Part shown: positions 1 through 7,508 of the stretch, piece after piece
How positions within the stretch are numbered: the stretch's first letter is position 1
Layout of the letters: every line of letters starts with the position of its first letter
Origin: JAWPNA01 sp045402695
GTDB taxonomy: Bacteria > Acidobacteriota > Polarisedimenticolia > JACPZX01 > DASXTC01
Length of the DNA: 14,510 nt
Direction: 5' to 3'
NCBI GenBank assembly: GCA_045402695.1
Contig: JAWPNA010000150.1
Location: forward strand, 1-14,510
Position numbers and translations under genes: made by a program
The notes under the pieces: generated by a model
The model's input: only the letters and a program-made list of their open reading frames with translations
The model's database searches: none
What the model was told of the DNA's origin: nothing

Positions 1-346
1 CGACGCAGCCCATCTCGACGGCCTGAGCGGCCGCCGCCGCCGCGCCCGCGGGCAGCAGCGTGTCGGCGTGGAGGAACAGCAGCACGTCTCCCGTCGAGGC
101 GGCGGCTCCCGCGTTCATCTGCTCGGCGCGGCCCCGGTCGGCATCCATCAGACGCAACGCGATACCCGCCTGGCGGAGCCGCGGGATCGCCGAGATCACG
201 GCCTGCCGGGTCGCATCGCTGCTGCCGCCATCCACGGCCAGCGCCTCCGCCAGCGCCCTCTGGCGTGAGAGCGCCGTCAGGCAGTCGGAGACACGGCCCG
301 CCTCGTTCAATGTGGGGATGATCGCGCAGACCCGGAGCCCAGCCAT
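1..346 (-). CDS. Family-2 glycosyltransferase, N-terminal part (cut by window edge)
   Basis: The gene runs leftward off the window; 115 N-terminal codons are visible. The protein opens with a hydrophobic strand and the nucleotide-sugar-binding pattern AIIPTLNEAG (residues 8-17), then VDGGSSDAT (38-46) and RGRAEQMNAGAAASTGD (71-87), followed by LLFLHADTLLP (89-99), whose HAD segment stands where GT-A enzymes carry the metal-binding DXD. The arrangement RG-x3-QMNAGA...LLFLHADT closely resembles the small GT2 subfamily annotated as 'TIGR04283 / transferase 2, rSAM/selenodomain-associated'; that subfamily call is from memory of the family. Donor and acceptor are unknown. The ATG at 346 is preferred because a TATAAT box lies about 46 bp upstream, which rules out a much longer leader peptide. 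No strong Shine-Dalgarno sequence is seen. Confidence 0.85.
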   Translation of the reverse strand, partial: MAGLRVCAIIPTLNEAGRVSDCLTALSRQRALAEALAVDGGSSDATRQAVISAIPRLRQAGIALRLMDADRGRAEQMNAGAAASTGDVLLFLHADTLLPAGAAAAAAQAVEMGCV

Positions 347-350
347 CGTC

Positions 351-379
351 TTTACAGAAGATGTTGATGCACCTATACT
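351..379 (+). promoter_or_regulatory. Predicted sigma70-type promoter of the class A PBP gene
   Basis: TTTACA (351-356, 5 of 6 to TTGACA) and TATACT (374-379, 5 of 6 to TATAAT) are separated by exactly 17 bp. Transcription should begin near 386, leaving a leader of about 24 nt that contains the GGCGGTG stretch ahead of the ATG at 410. It sits back to back with the minus-strand promoter at 392-420, so two RNA polymerases could hardly bind at the same time. Confidence 0.55.
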
Positions 380-391
380 TCCCGAGCCTCG

Positions 392-420
392 ATTATACAC
401 GGCGGTGTCATGCCCATCAA
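392..420 (-). promoter_or_regulatory. Predicted sigma70-type promoter of the glycosyltransferase gene
   Basis: On the minus strand there is a perfect TATAAT (-10, plus positions 392-397) and TTGATG (-35, 415-420, 4 of 6 to TTGACA), separated by exactly 17 bp. The predicted start of transcription is near 385, giving a leader of about 39 nt before the ATG at 346. The -35 lies inside the first codons of the divergent penicillin-binding-protein gene. Seen in the sequence; activity is inferred. Confidence 0.55.
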
Positions 421-3157
421 ACCGGATCGCCCTCCGTCCAGCGAACCAGAGCCGCCTCCTGCTCCCGTTGCTTCTTCCCCTGCCGGCCTTTCCGGCCGCG
501 GCCCGGGGGGCGGCCGGAGCGATGGAATCCGGCGACCCTCCCGGCGCTTTCTGCGCGCCGCGATTCTCACGACGGCGGCGCTCGCCCTGCTGGCCGGAGG
601 CCTCGCCGGCTACCTGGTCAACATGGACCTGCCGGACGTGCGCGCGCTGGAGGATTACCAGCCACCCACCATCTCCCGCATCCTGGCGGAGGACGGCCGG
701 GTGGTAGGTCAATTCGCCGAGCAGAAAAGGATCGTCGTCCCACTCGAGAAGATCAGCGAGACGCTGCGGCAGGCCGTCATCGCCGTGGAAGACGCCAACT
801 TCCTGAACCACGTGGGGGTGGATCCCACGGCGCTGCTGCGCGCCGCCCTGCGCGACATCGCGGAGCGCCGCTGGGCGCAGGGAGGCAGCACGCTCACGCA
901 GCAGCTCACCAAGATCCTCTTCACCCGTTCCGAGAAGACGCTTCGCCGGAAGATCCAGGAGGCCATCCTCGCGATGCAGATCGAGAAGACCTACACGAAG
1001 GAGGAGATCCTGGAGTTCTACCTGAACCAGATCTACATGGGGCACGGGCGGTACGGGATGGAGGCGGCGGCCCAGTTTTATTTCGGCGTGTCCGCCGGTG
1101 ACGTCACGCTGGAGCAGGCGGCCCTTCTCGCCGGCATCATTCAGCGCCCCGAGGCGTACTCCCCCATCAGGAGCCCCGAGCGCGCGATGATGCGCCGGGC
1201 TCACGTCCTGGACCGGATGGCGCTGTCCGGCTTCATCGCTCCCCCCGTGGCCGCCGCGGCGAAGAAGGCACCGATCACCGTGGCCCGCACCGAAACCGGT
1301 GAATCGGAGGCCCCCCACTTCACCGAGGAGATCCGAAAGCTGCTCGCCCCGCGGTACGGCGATGACGCGCTGCTGCGCGAGGGGCTGGTCATCCGGACGG
1401 CGCTCGACCTCGATCTGCAGCGCGCCGCGACCAAGGCGCTCTCCAAGGGACTGCGCGACCTCGACAAGCGGCGGGGGTTCCGGCGCCCGGAGCACAATGT
1501 CCTTCTGGAGCGCGCCGGCACGTTGGATGGCTACCAGAACCCCGCGTGGGACCACCCTCCGCGAGAGGGGGATTTGATCTTTGGCCTCGTCATGAAGGTC
1601 TCGTCCCGTTCCGCCACCGTGCGCGCCGGCAAGCTGCTCGCCACCATCACGCCGGAGCAGGCGGCCTGGACCGGCCGCGATGATCTCACGCGGATCCTCC
1701 GCCCCGGCGATCTGACGCTCTTCGAAGTGACGAAGGCGGGGGACGTTGGGCTGGCTCTGGCGCTCGATCAGGAGCCGGAGGTCGAGGGAGCGTTGCTGGC
1801 TCTCGATCCGCGGACCGGGGACGTCAAGGCGATGCTGGGAGGGTTCGACTTCAACCGCAGCCAGTTCAACCGGGCCGCGCAGGCGTTCAGACAGTGCGGG
1901 TCGGCGTTCAAACCGTTCATCTACGCCACCGCGATCGAGTCGGGCCGCACTCCGTCCGATCTGCTTCTCGATGAGCCGACCGTGTTTCTCGATCCCACCA
2001 GCGGGGGCCGGTACCAGCCGGAGAACTACGAGATGACCTACGAGGGGGTGGTGACGCTGAGGAAGGCTCTCGAGGAGTCGATCAACGTCCCCACCGTCAC
2101 GCTGCTGAACCAGATCGGGTACGCGCGCACGGTGGAAACGGCCACGCGCCTCGGCGTCACCTCGAAGCTGTACCCGTATCCTTCCCTCGCGCTGGGCAGT
2201 TCCGAGGTGACGCTGATGGAGCTCACCGCCGCATACGGCGCCTTCCCCACCGGGGGCATCCTCTCCACCCCGCGCTACTTCTCCGAGGTGCGCGACCGCG
2301 AGGGAAACGTGCTGGAGGAGGCGCGCCCCGAGAGCCGCGAGGTGTTGCGCGCGGACGTGGCCGCGGTGATGGTGTCGATGATGCAGGGAGTCGTGGAACG
2401 GGGGACCGCGGCCGCCGCGGCGCGCGAAGGCGTGGCCCTTGCGGGCAAGACCGGCACGACCGACGACTACACCGATGCCTGGTTCATCGGCTACTCCCCG
2501 TCAATCGTGATCGGCGTGTGGGTGGGACACGATCGCACGGTGTCGCTGGGGCCCCGCGAGACGGGGGCACGCGCCGCGCTGCCGATCTGGAGCGAGGTGA
2601 TGGACGACTACATCGGGCGGCATCCTTCGGAACAGTTCCCGGTCAGCCCCGACGTCGTGACCCTTCCCGTGGACCACGACACAGGGCTACGCGCGGCCTC
2701 GGAGCCCGGCTGCCGCAAGGTCATCATGGAGAGCTTCCTGAAGGGCACGGAGATCGAGCATCCGTGCACCGCCGAGGCGCACGCCCGCATCAGCCTGCCC
2801 TACTATCTCCAGCGGTATCTGATGACGGAGGATGGCCGCGTGCAGATCTCCGACGCGGAGATCGACCGGTTGCTGCGTGAGAACCCCTTCAACCTCGACC
2901 TGGTCGCCCGCACCAGTCTCAACACGCTGACTGCTTCCGGCGTCCAGATGGTGAGGTTGTCGCACGATTCGACAGGAGGAAGCGACGTGGCCTGGGGACT
3001 CTTCAGGCGGCCGGACCTCTCGCGGGACGGCAACGCCGAAGATGCGGCCTACGCGCAGTTCCTGCCGGCGGAGGTGCCGCCCCTGCACATCGGCGCGCAC
3101 CCCTTCGTCGGGATCGACGGCCGGGCGGCCGCCGTCATCGAGATCCGGTATCCCTGA
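410..3157 (+). CDS. Class A penicillin-binding protein (PBP1A-like transglycosylase/transpeptidase)
   Basis: A bifunctional peptidoglycan synthase of 915 residues: it polymerises lipid II and cross-links stem peptides at the outer face of the inner membrane. Residues 1-49 are a Pro/Ser/Arg-rich cytoplasmic tail; 50-70 form the single membrane anchor. The GT51 domain follows: EDANFLNHVGVD (127-138, catalytic Glu127), GGSTLTQQL (158-166) and EILEFYLNQIYMG (199-211). An interdomain region of about 360-450 looks like the OB-type insert of PBP1A proteins. The transpeptidase domain has all three penicilloyl-transferase motifs: SAFK (498-501, nucleophile Ser498), SIN (557-559) and KTGT (680-683). 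After the usual FPVSPDVVTLPVDHDTG segment, about 130 residues (about 787-915) match nothing I recognise. Cys768 and Cys786 flank a short loop and might form a disulfide. The gene ends 8 bp from the convergent SGNH gene. The family assignment is firm; the choice between mrcA and ponA naming is not. Confidence 0.95.
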   Translation: MPIKPDRPPSSEPEPPPAPVASSPAGLSGRGPGGGRSDGIRRPSRRFLRAAILTTAALALLAGGLAGYLVNMDLPDVRALEDYQPPTISRILAEDGRVVGQFAEQKRIVVPLEKISETLRQAVIAVEDANFLNHVGVDPTALLRAALRDIAERRWAQGGSTLTQQLTKILFTRSEKTLRRKIQEAILAMQIEKTYTKEEILEFYLNQIYMGHGRYGMEAAAQFYFGVSAGDVTLEQAALLAGIIQRPEAYSPIRSPERAMMRRAHVLDRMALSGFIAPPVAAAAKKAPITVARTETGESEAPHFTEEIRKLLAPRYGDDALLREGLVIRTALDLDLQRAATKALSKGLRDLDKRRGFRRPEHNVLLERAGTLDGYQNPAWDHPPREGDLIFGLVMKVSSRSATVRAGKLLATITPEQAAWTGRDDLTRILRPGDLTLFEVTKAGDVGLALALDQEPEVEGALLALDPRTGDVKAMLGGFDFNRSQFNRAAQAFRQCGSAFKPFIYATAIESGRTPSDLLLDEPTVFLDPTSGGRYQPENYEMTYEGVVTLRKALEESINVPTVTLLNQIGYARTVETATRLGVTSKLYPYPSLALGSSEVTLMELTAAYGAFPTGGILSTPRYFSEVRDREGNVLEEARPESREVLRADVAAVMVSMMQGVVERGTAAAAAREGVALAGKTGTTDDYTDAWFIGYSPSIVIGVWVGHDRTVSLGPRETGARAALPIWSEVMDDYIGRHPSEQFPVSPDVVTLPVDHDTGLRAASEPGCRKVIMESFLKGTEIEHPCTAEAHARISLPYYLQRYLMTEDGRVQISDAEIDRLLRENPFNLDLVARTSLNTLTASGVQMVRLSHDSTGGSDVAWGLFRRPDLSRDGNAEDAAYAQFLPAEVPPLHIGAHPFVGIDGRAAAVIEIRYP

Positions 3158-3165
3158 GCTGGAGA

Positions 3166-4314
3166 TCAGCGTCCCGCCGCGGCGATCCACCCGTCCCGCA
3201 GGAGCCTCTCCCCGATCAGCCGTGCCGCGAGCGCGTGGCCGCGTTCGTTGAAGTGCTGGTCGCGGGGCCAGTAGAACTCGCGGCCGTCCACGCCCAGCCG
3301 GGCCGCCTCCTCGCGGAAGCCTGCCAGCAGATCGAGCAACGGCAGACCTTCACGCTCGCAGAGGGCGCGGACGAGCTCCTGGGGGCCGTCGCGATCGAAG
3401 CCCGGCGCCTCTGAAGATCCTCCGTAGTGACGAAGCAGGCGCTGCCACGCCATCTCGCTCACCTGGTGCTTCATCGGGATCAGCGCGACGAGGATCTTCA
3501 GGCCGCGCCTGCGCGAGAGCTCCGCGAGCCGGCGCAGCGCGTCGTCGGTGGCGCGCCAGGCACCGTCCACGACGGGGGGCGGTTGCTCCAGCAGCACTTC
3601 CATCTCGAACGGATAGACGAGCCGTCTCAGGCCGAGACGCACGAGCAGATCGTCGGCGCGCGAGGAGACCAGCGCAAAGAGATGGAGCCGCGAGCCCATC
3701 CACCGCTTCATCTTCTCGACGCGGCCGGCGCCGGGATCGAGATCGGCCGAAGCCGCCGCGCCATCCCGCTCCGTTGCGCGCTGCACGAACCGCGCGTTGT
3801 CGGCGGGATCGTTGCCCACGTAGAACCCGATCACCGCGAGGTCGGGCCGGACCTTCTCCTCGATGCGTTCGAGCCACGCCACCTCCTGAAAGGTGCCGTA
3901 ACCGCCCACGCCGAGGTTCACGACGTCCACGCGCGCGGACGGCGCGCGCCCTTCGTCCAGGATCGCCTCGAGCCGCCGGGGCCAGGCGGCCGCCTCCTCC
4001 ACGCCGTACCCGAAGGTGAAGGAATCTCCCAGCGCCGCGATCCTCGACGCGGCCAGGCCTCTCTCGCCGGCGCGCGGGCCGCGGTAGCCGTCCTCGTTGA
4101 TGCGCCAGGTGGAAGTGAACTCGGGGGTGACGACACGATCGGTGAAACCCGGCTTGAGGCGCGCCTCGAGATCGGGATCGGGCAGGAAGGCGTCCGGGTC
4201 GTGCAGAAGCGCCTGGGGGGAGAAGAGCCGCAGGCCGGCCTCCGCCAGGATGACGGCCATCGAGGCGCCCGCCGCCGCGAGCGTGAGGCTCTGGCCGAGA
4301 GAGCGGAGCGTCAT
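3166..4314 (-). CDS. Membrane-anchored SGNH/GDSL-type hydrolase
   Basis: This 382-residue protein has a hydrophobic N-terminal segment (about 8-30), probably an uncleaved anchor or signal, followed by an SGNH fold. Block I is ALGDSFTFGYG (94-104, nucleophile Ser98), block II is NLGVGGYGT (133-141, oxyanion Gly), block III is YVGND (165-169, Asn168), and the last block is DQHFNERGH (352-360), with Asp352 and His354 as the probable remaining triad members. The D-x-H-F-N-x2-G-H ending resembles the AlgJ/AlgX and acyltransferase-3-linked SGNH proteins that act on cell-surface polysaccharide esters, so an extracytoplasmic O-acyl esterase or transferase is the best guess; the substrate is unknown. 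It is the last gene of the leftward cluster, 15 bp after the small uncharacterised gene. A GGAG 12 nt before the ATG overlaps that gene's TAG stop, a rather long spacing. Confidence 0.82.
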   Translation of the reverse strand: MTLRSLGQSLTLAAAGASMAVILAEAGLRLFSPQALLHDPDAFLPDPDLEARLKPGFTDRVVTPEFTSTWRINEDGYRGPRAGERGLAASRIAALGDSFTFGYGVEEAAAWPRRLEAILDEGRAPSARVDVVNLGVGGYGTFQEVAWLERIEEKVRPDLAVIGFYVGNDPADNARFVQRATERDGAAASADLDPGAGRVEKMKRWMGSRLHLFALVSSRADDLLVRLGLRRLVYPFEMEVLLEQPPPVVDGAWRATDDALRRLAELSRRRGLKILVALIPMKHQVSEMAWQRLLRHYGGSSEAPGFDRDGPQELVRALCEREGLPLLDLLAGFREEAARLGVDGREFYWPRDQHFNERGHALAARLIGERLLRDGWIAAAGR

Positions 4315-4329
4315 TACTCGGACACACTC

Positions 4330-4761
4330 CTAACCCGCGCGGCGCCGCACCTCGATCAGGCCGGCGTCCTGCAGCTCGTGGATGACCTGCTCGGCCTGCG
4401 TGGACGTCAGTCCGGCCAGCAGCCGGATCTCCTCCAGATTCGAGACGCCGTCGATCCGGGAGACGACCTTCCACTGAGCCGGGGTGAGAGAGAGGGAATT
4501 GAAATCGAGGTTGCCCTGGATACGCGGGACGTCCACCATGAAGTTGAGCTGCGGTCGCTGGGACTCACCCGCGCCTCCCGAAGGGAGCTTCACCGCCGGG
4601 TACCTCTCTCCGCTGATCAGGTTGACCAGCAGTACGATGTCCTGCTCCTCCCGCATCCAGTACTTGTGCATGCTGGCGCACTCGTAGACGCGCTCGTTGT
4701 TCGCCTTCAGCGGCGCTGGTTCCTCCATGTGCGAAGGGTCGGGGCAGCGGTAGGGAATCAA
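4330..4761 (-). CDS. Uncharacterised protein with C-terminal winged-helix-like region, coupled to ppdK
   Basis: A 143-residue protein without a family I can name. Residues 6-32 carry Cys6, His11, Cys28 and His32 (CPDPSH ... ECASMH), a possible metal site. The middle is a short beta-rich stretch. Residues 91-138 (LTPAQWKVVSRIDG ... HELQDAGLIEV) read like the small helical/winged-helix tail found in DUF4388-type and related bacterial regulators. I chose the TTG start at 4761: it overlaps the ppdK stop as TTGA and has AGGGGG 7 nt upstream, and all four Cys/His residues are kept. The alternative ATG at 4728 (residue 12) has no Shine-Dalgarno and would remove Cys6 and His11. The translational link to ppdK suggests, but does not show, a role connected with that enzyme. 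Confidence 0.72.
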   Translation of the reverse strand: MIPYRCPDPSHMEEPAPLKANNERVYECASMHKYWMREEQDIVLLVNLISGERYPAVKLPSGGAGESQRPQLNFMVDVPRIQGNLDFNSLSLTPAQWKVVSRIDGVSNLEEIRLLAGLTSTQAEQVIHELQDAGLIEVRRRAG

Positions 4762-7508
4762 CCCGTCGCCCCCTGTTTCTGGGTCTGCGCTTCCTTCAAC
4801 GCCGCCTGCGCCGCAGCTAAGCGGGCCACGGGCACCCGGAACGGCGAGCAGGAGACGTAGTCAAGTCCCGCCTCGTGGAAGAATGCCACGGAGGCTGGAT
4901 CGCCTCCGTGCTCGCCGCAGATGCCGATCTTGAGGTCGGGCCTCGCGGCCCTCCCCTTCTCCACCGCCATGCGCACGAGCTGGCCCACCCCCTCGCGGTC
5001 GAGGGTACAGAAGGGATCCGCGCTCAGGATCCTGTGCTCGAGATAGTGCGGCAGAAACGAGCCGATGTCGTCGCGCGAGAAGCCGTAGGCCGTCTGGGTC
5101 AGGTCGTTGGTTCCGAACGAGAAGAACTCCGCCACGCGGGCGATCCGGTCGGCCGTGAGCGCGGCGCGGGGCACCTCGATCATGGTGCCCACGGTGTAGG
5201 GGAAATCGACACCGGTCTTCGCGCGGACCTCCTCCGCCACGCGACGGACGATTTTCTCCTGGTGGGCGAGCTCGACGTCGGTCCCCACCAGCGGGATCAT
5301 GATCTCGGGGATGGCGTCGATCTTCTTCCTGCGCAGCGCGGCCACGGCCTCGAAGACCGCGCGCGCCTGCATCTCGCTGATCTCGGGATACGTGATGCCC
5401 AGCCGGCACCCGCGGTGCCCCAGCATCGGGTTTGCCTCGTGGAGCTGCGCGATGCGCGCCGCCAGCCGCCGCGGCGGGATCTTCAAGGATCGGGCCAGAG
5501 CGGCCGTCTGGGCGCGATCGAGGTTGATGAACTCGTGCAGTGGCGGATCGAGGAACCGGATCGTGACCGGCAGGCCGGCCATCGCCTTGAAGATCCCCAC
5601 GAAGTCGCGGCGCTGGTAAGGGAGCAGCTTCATCACCGCCTTGCGGCGCGCCTCGGCCGTCTCGGCGACGATCATCTCCCGCATCGCGCGGATCCTGCCC
5701 GCGTCGAAGAACATGTGCTCGGTGCGCGTCAGACCGATCCCCTCGGCGCCAAAGGCGCGCGCCTGCGCGGCATCCTCCGGCCGGTCGGCGTTGGCGCGCA
5801 CTTTGAGGCGGCGCTTCGCGTCGGCCCACTGCATGAGGGTCCGGTAGTGAAGATTGCTCTCGGGATCTGCGGGGAGCAGCGGCAGCGAGCCGGCGTACAC
5901 GGCGCCGGCGGTGCCGTTCACGGTGATGATGCTACCCTCCTTGTACGACTTGCCGCCGGAGCGCACGATTCCCTTCCTCGAGTCCACCTCCAGATCGGCG
6001 CACCCCACGACACAGCACTTGCCCCAGCCTCGAGCCACCAGCGCGGCGTGGCTGGTCATGCCCCCCTTGGCGGTGACGATGGCCTGCGCCGCGTGCATGC
6101 CGTGGACATCCTCGGGGGAGGTCTCCGCGCGCACCAGCACGACTTTCTTGCCCTTCTTCGCCCAGGCCTCCGCCCTCTGGGCCGTGGTCGCGATGACCCC
6201 GGTGCCGGCGCCAGGGCCCGCGGGCAGGCCACGCGCGATCGCGCGGACCTTCGCCTCGGGCTTTGGATCGATGCGCGGGTGGAGCAGCTCATCGAGCTGC
6301 TCGGGGCGCACGCGCATGAGGGCCTCCTCGCGCGTGATCAACCCCTCCGCGCACATCTCGACGGCCATGCGCACCGCCGCCGCTCCGTTGCGCTTGCCGG
6401 TGCGCGTCTGCAGCATCCAGAGCCTGGCCTCCTCGATCGTGAATTCGATGTCCTGCATGTCGCGGTAGTGCCGCTCCAGCAGGTCGCGGATCTCCGCCAG
6501 CTTCGCGTACGCCTCGGGCATCGCGCTCTGGAGCGTGATCGGCGCGTATGTCTTGCCGCGCGGCTTGCCTTTGCCCTCGCCGGCGCCGTCGTTCAGCGGG
6601 AGCGGCGTGCGGATCCCCGCCACGACGTCCTCGCCCTGGGCGTTGGGCAGCCACTCGCCGAAAAACACGTTCTCGCCCGTTGCGGGGTTGCGCGTGAATG
6701 CCACCCCCGTGGCCGAGCGATCCCCGGTATTGCCGAAGACCATCGCCTGCACGTTCACCGCGGTGCCCCATTCATCCGGGATCCCTTCGATCCGGCGGTA
6801 GGAGACGGCGCGCTTGCCGTTCCACGAGGTGAACACCGCGTTCACCGCCCCGAGGAGCTGTTCTCTTGGATCGTCGGGAAACGGCCGGCCCATCTCCTTC
6901 CTGATGATCCGATCGAACGCCTCGACGAGCTCCTCGAGATCGGCGGTCTGCAGGTCCGTGTCCTGGGCGGCGCCTCGCCGTTTCTTCAGCCGCGCCATCT
7001 CGTGCTCCAGCAGCGCTCGGATTCCCTGGCCGTCCTCCGGCTCTCGTCCCTCGGCTTTCTCCATCACCACGTCGGCGTACATCATCATCAGTCGCCGGTA
7101 GGCGTCCAGCACGAAGCGGGGATTGCCGGTGCGGGCAACCAGGGCGCGCCTCGTGCTCGAGGTGAGGCCGACGTTCAGCACGGTCTCCATCATGCCCGGC
7201 ATCGAGCTGCGCGCGCCGGATCGCACGGAGACCAGCAGCGGATTGCCGGCGTCGCCGAAACGGGCGCCGGCGATCCGGCCCATGCGGCCGAGCGCGGCAT
7301 CGATCTCCGGTTCGAGACCCGCGGGCAGCCTTCCCGAGGAGGCGAGCGTCTCGTTGCACACCTGCGTCGAAATCGTGAAGCCGGGCGGAACGGGGATGCC
7401 CAGGTTGGTCATCTCGGCGAGGTTGGCCCCCTTGCCCCCCAGCAGCTCCTTCATACTGGCCGTTCCGTCGGCCGTCCCGTCACCGAAAAAGTAGACCCTC
7501 TGGCTCAT
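4758..7508 (-). CDS. ppdK: Pyruvate, phosphate dikinase
   Basis: This enzyme interconverts ATP + phosphate + pyruvate and AMP + PPi + phosphoenolpyruvate in the cytosol. At 916 residues it is slightly longer than the roughly 870-900 usual for bacteria. The N-terminal ATP-grasp part opens with LLGGKGANLAEM (22-33) and contains SVRSGARSSMPGMM (94-107). The swivelling phosphohistidine domain has GGMTSHAA (482-489): His487 is the carrier, and Thr485 is the position that DUF299-type regulatory proteins phosphorylate in the family. The C-terminal PEP/pyruvate barrel shows LTRTEHMF (593-600), GTMIEVPRAAL (774-784), SFGTNDLTQ (797-805) and GICGEHGGD (862-870), with catalytic Cys864. A Gly/Lys-rich insert lies at about 307-320. 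The ATG at 7508 overlaps the glyS stop as ATGA and has GGAGG 7 nt upstream. Complete and apparently active. Confidence 0.98.
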   Translation of the reverse strand: MSQRVYFFGDGTADGTASMKELLGGKGANLAEMTNLGIPVPPGFTISTQVCNETLASSGRLPAGLEPEIDAALGRMGRIAGARFGDAGNPLLVSVRSGARSSMPGMMETVLNVGLTSSTRRALVARTGNPRFVLDAYRRLMMMYADVVMEKAEGREPEDGQGIRALLEHEMARLKKRRGAAQDTDLQTADLEELVEAFDRIIRKEMGRPFPDDPREQLLGAVNAVFTSWNGKRAVSYRRIEGIPDEWGTAVNVQAMVFGNTGDRSATGVAFTRNPATGENVFFGEWLPNAQGEDVVAGIRTPLPLNDGAGEGKGKPRGKTYAPITLQSAMPEAYAKLAEIRDLLERHYRDMQDIEFTIEEARLWMLQTRTGKRNGAAAVRMAVEMCAEGLITREEALMRVRPEQLDELLHPRIDPKPEAKVRAIARGLPAGPGAGTGVIATTAQRAEAWAKKGKKVVLVRAETSPEDVHGMHAAQAIVTAKGGMTSHAALVARGWGKCCVVGCADLEVDSRKGIVRSGGKSYKEGSIITVNGTAGAVYAGSLPLLPADPESNLHYRTLMQWADAKRRLKVRANADRPEDAAQARAFGAEGIGLTRTEHMFFDAGRIRAMREMIVAETAEARRKAVMKLLPYQRRDFVGIFKAMAGLPVTIRFLDPPLHEFINLDRAQTAALARSLKIPPRRLAARIAQLHEANPMLGHRGCRLGITYPEISEMQARAVFEAVAALRRKKIDAIPEIMIPLVGTDVELAHQEKIVRRVAEEVRAKTGVDFPYTVGTMIEVPRAALTADRIARVAEFFSFGTNDLTQTAYGFSRDDIGSFLPHYLEHRILSADPFCTLDREGVGQLVRMAVEKGRAARPDLKIGICGEHGGDPASVAFFHEAGLDYVSCSPFRVPVARLAAAQAALKEAQTQKQGATG
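4769..4774 (-). promoter_or_regulatory. Ribosome binding site deciding the TTG start at 4761
   Basis: AGGGGG on the minus strand, 7 nt before the TTG at 4761 and inside the last codons of ppdK. No comparable site precedes the alternative ATG at 4728. Confidence 0.6.

Noticed and set aside
3150..3175. Possible bidirectional terminator between the convergent PBP and SGNH genes
   Set aside because: Only a 4-bp stem (GCTG/CAGC) is visible, with no T-tract, which is too weak to call.
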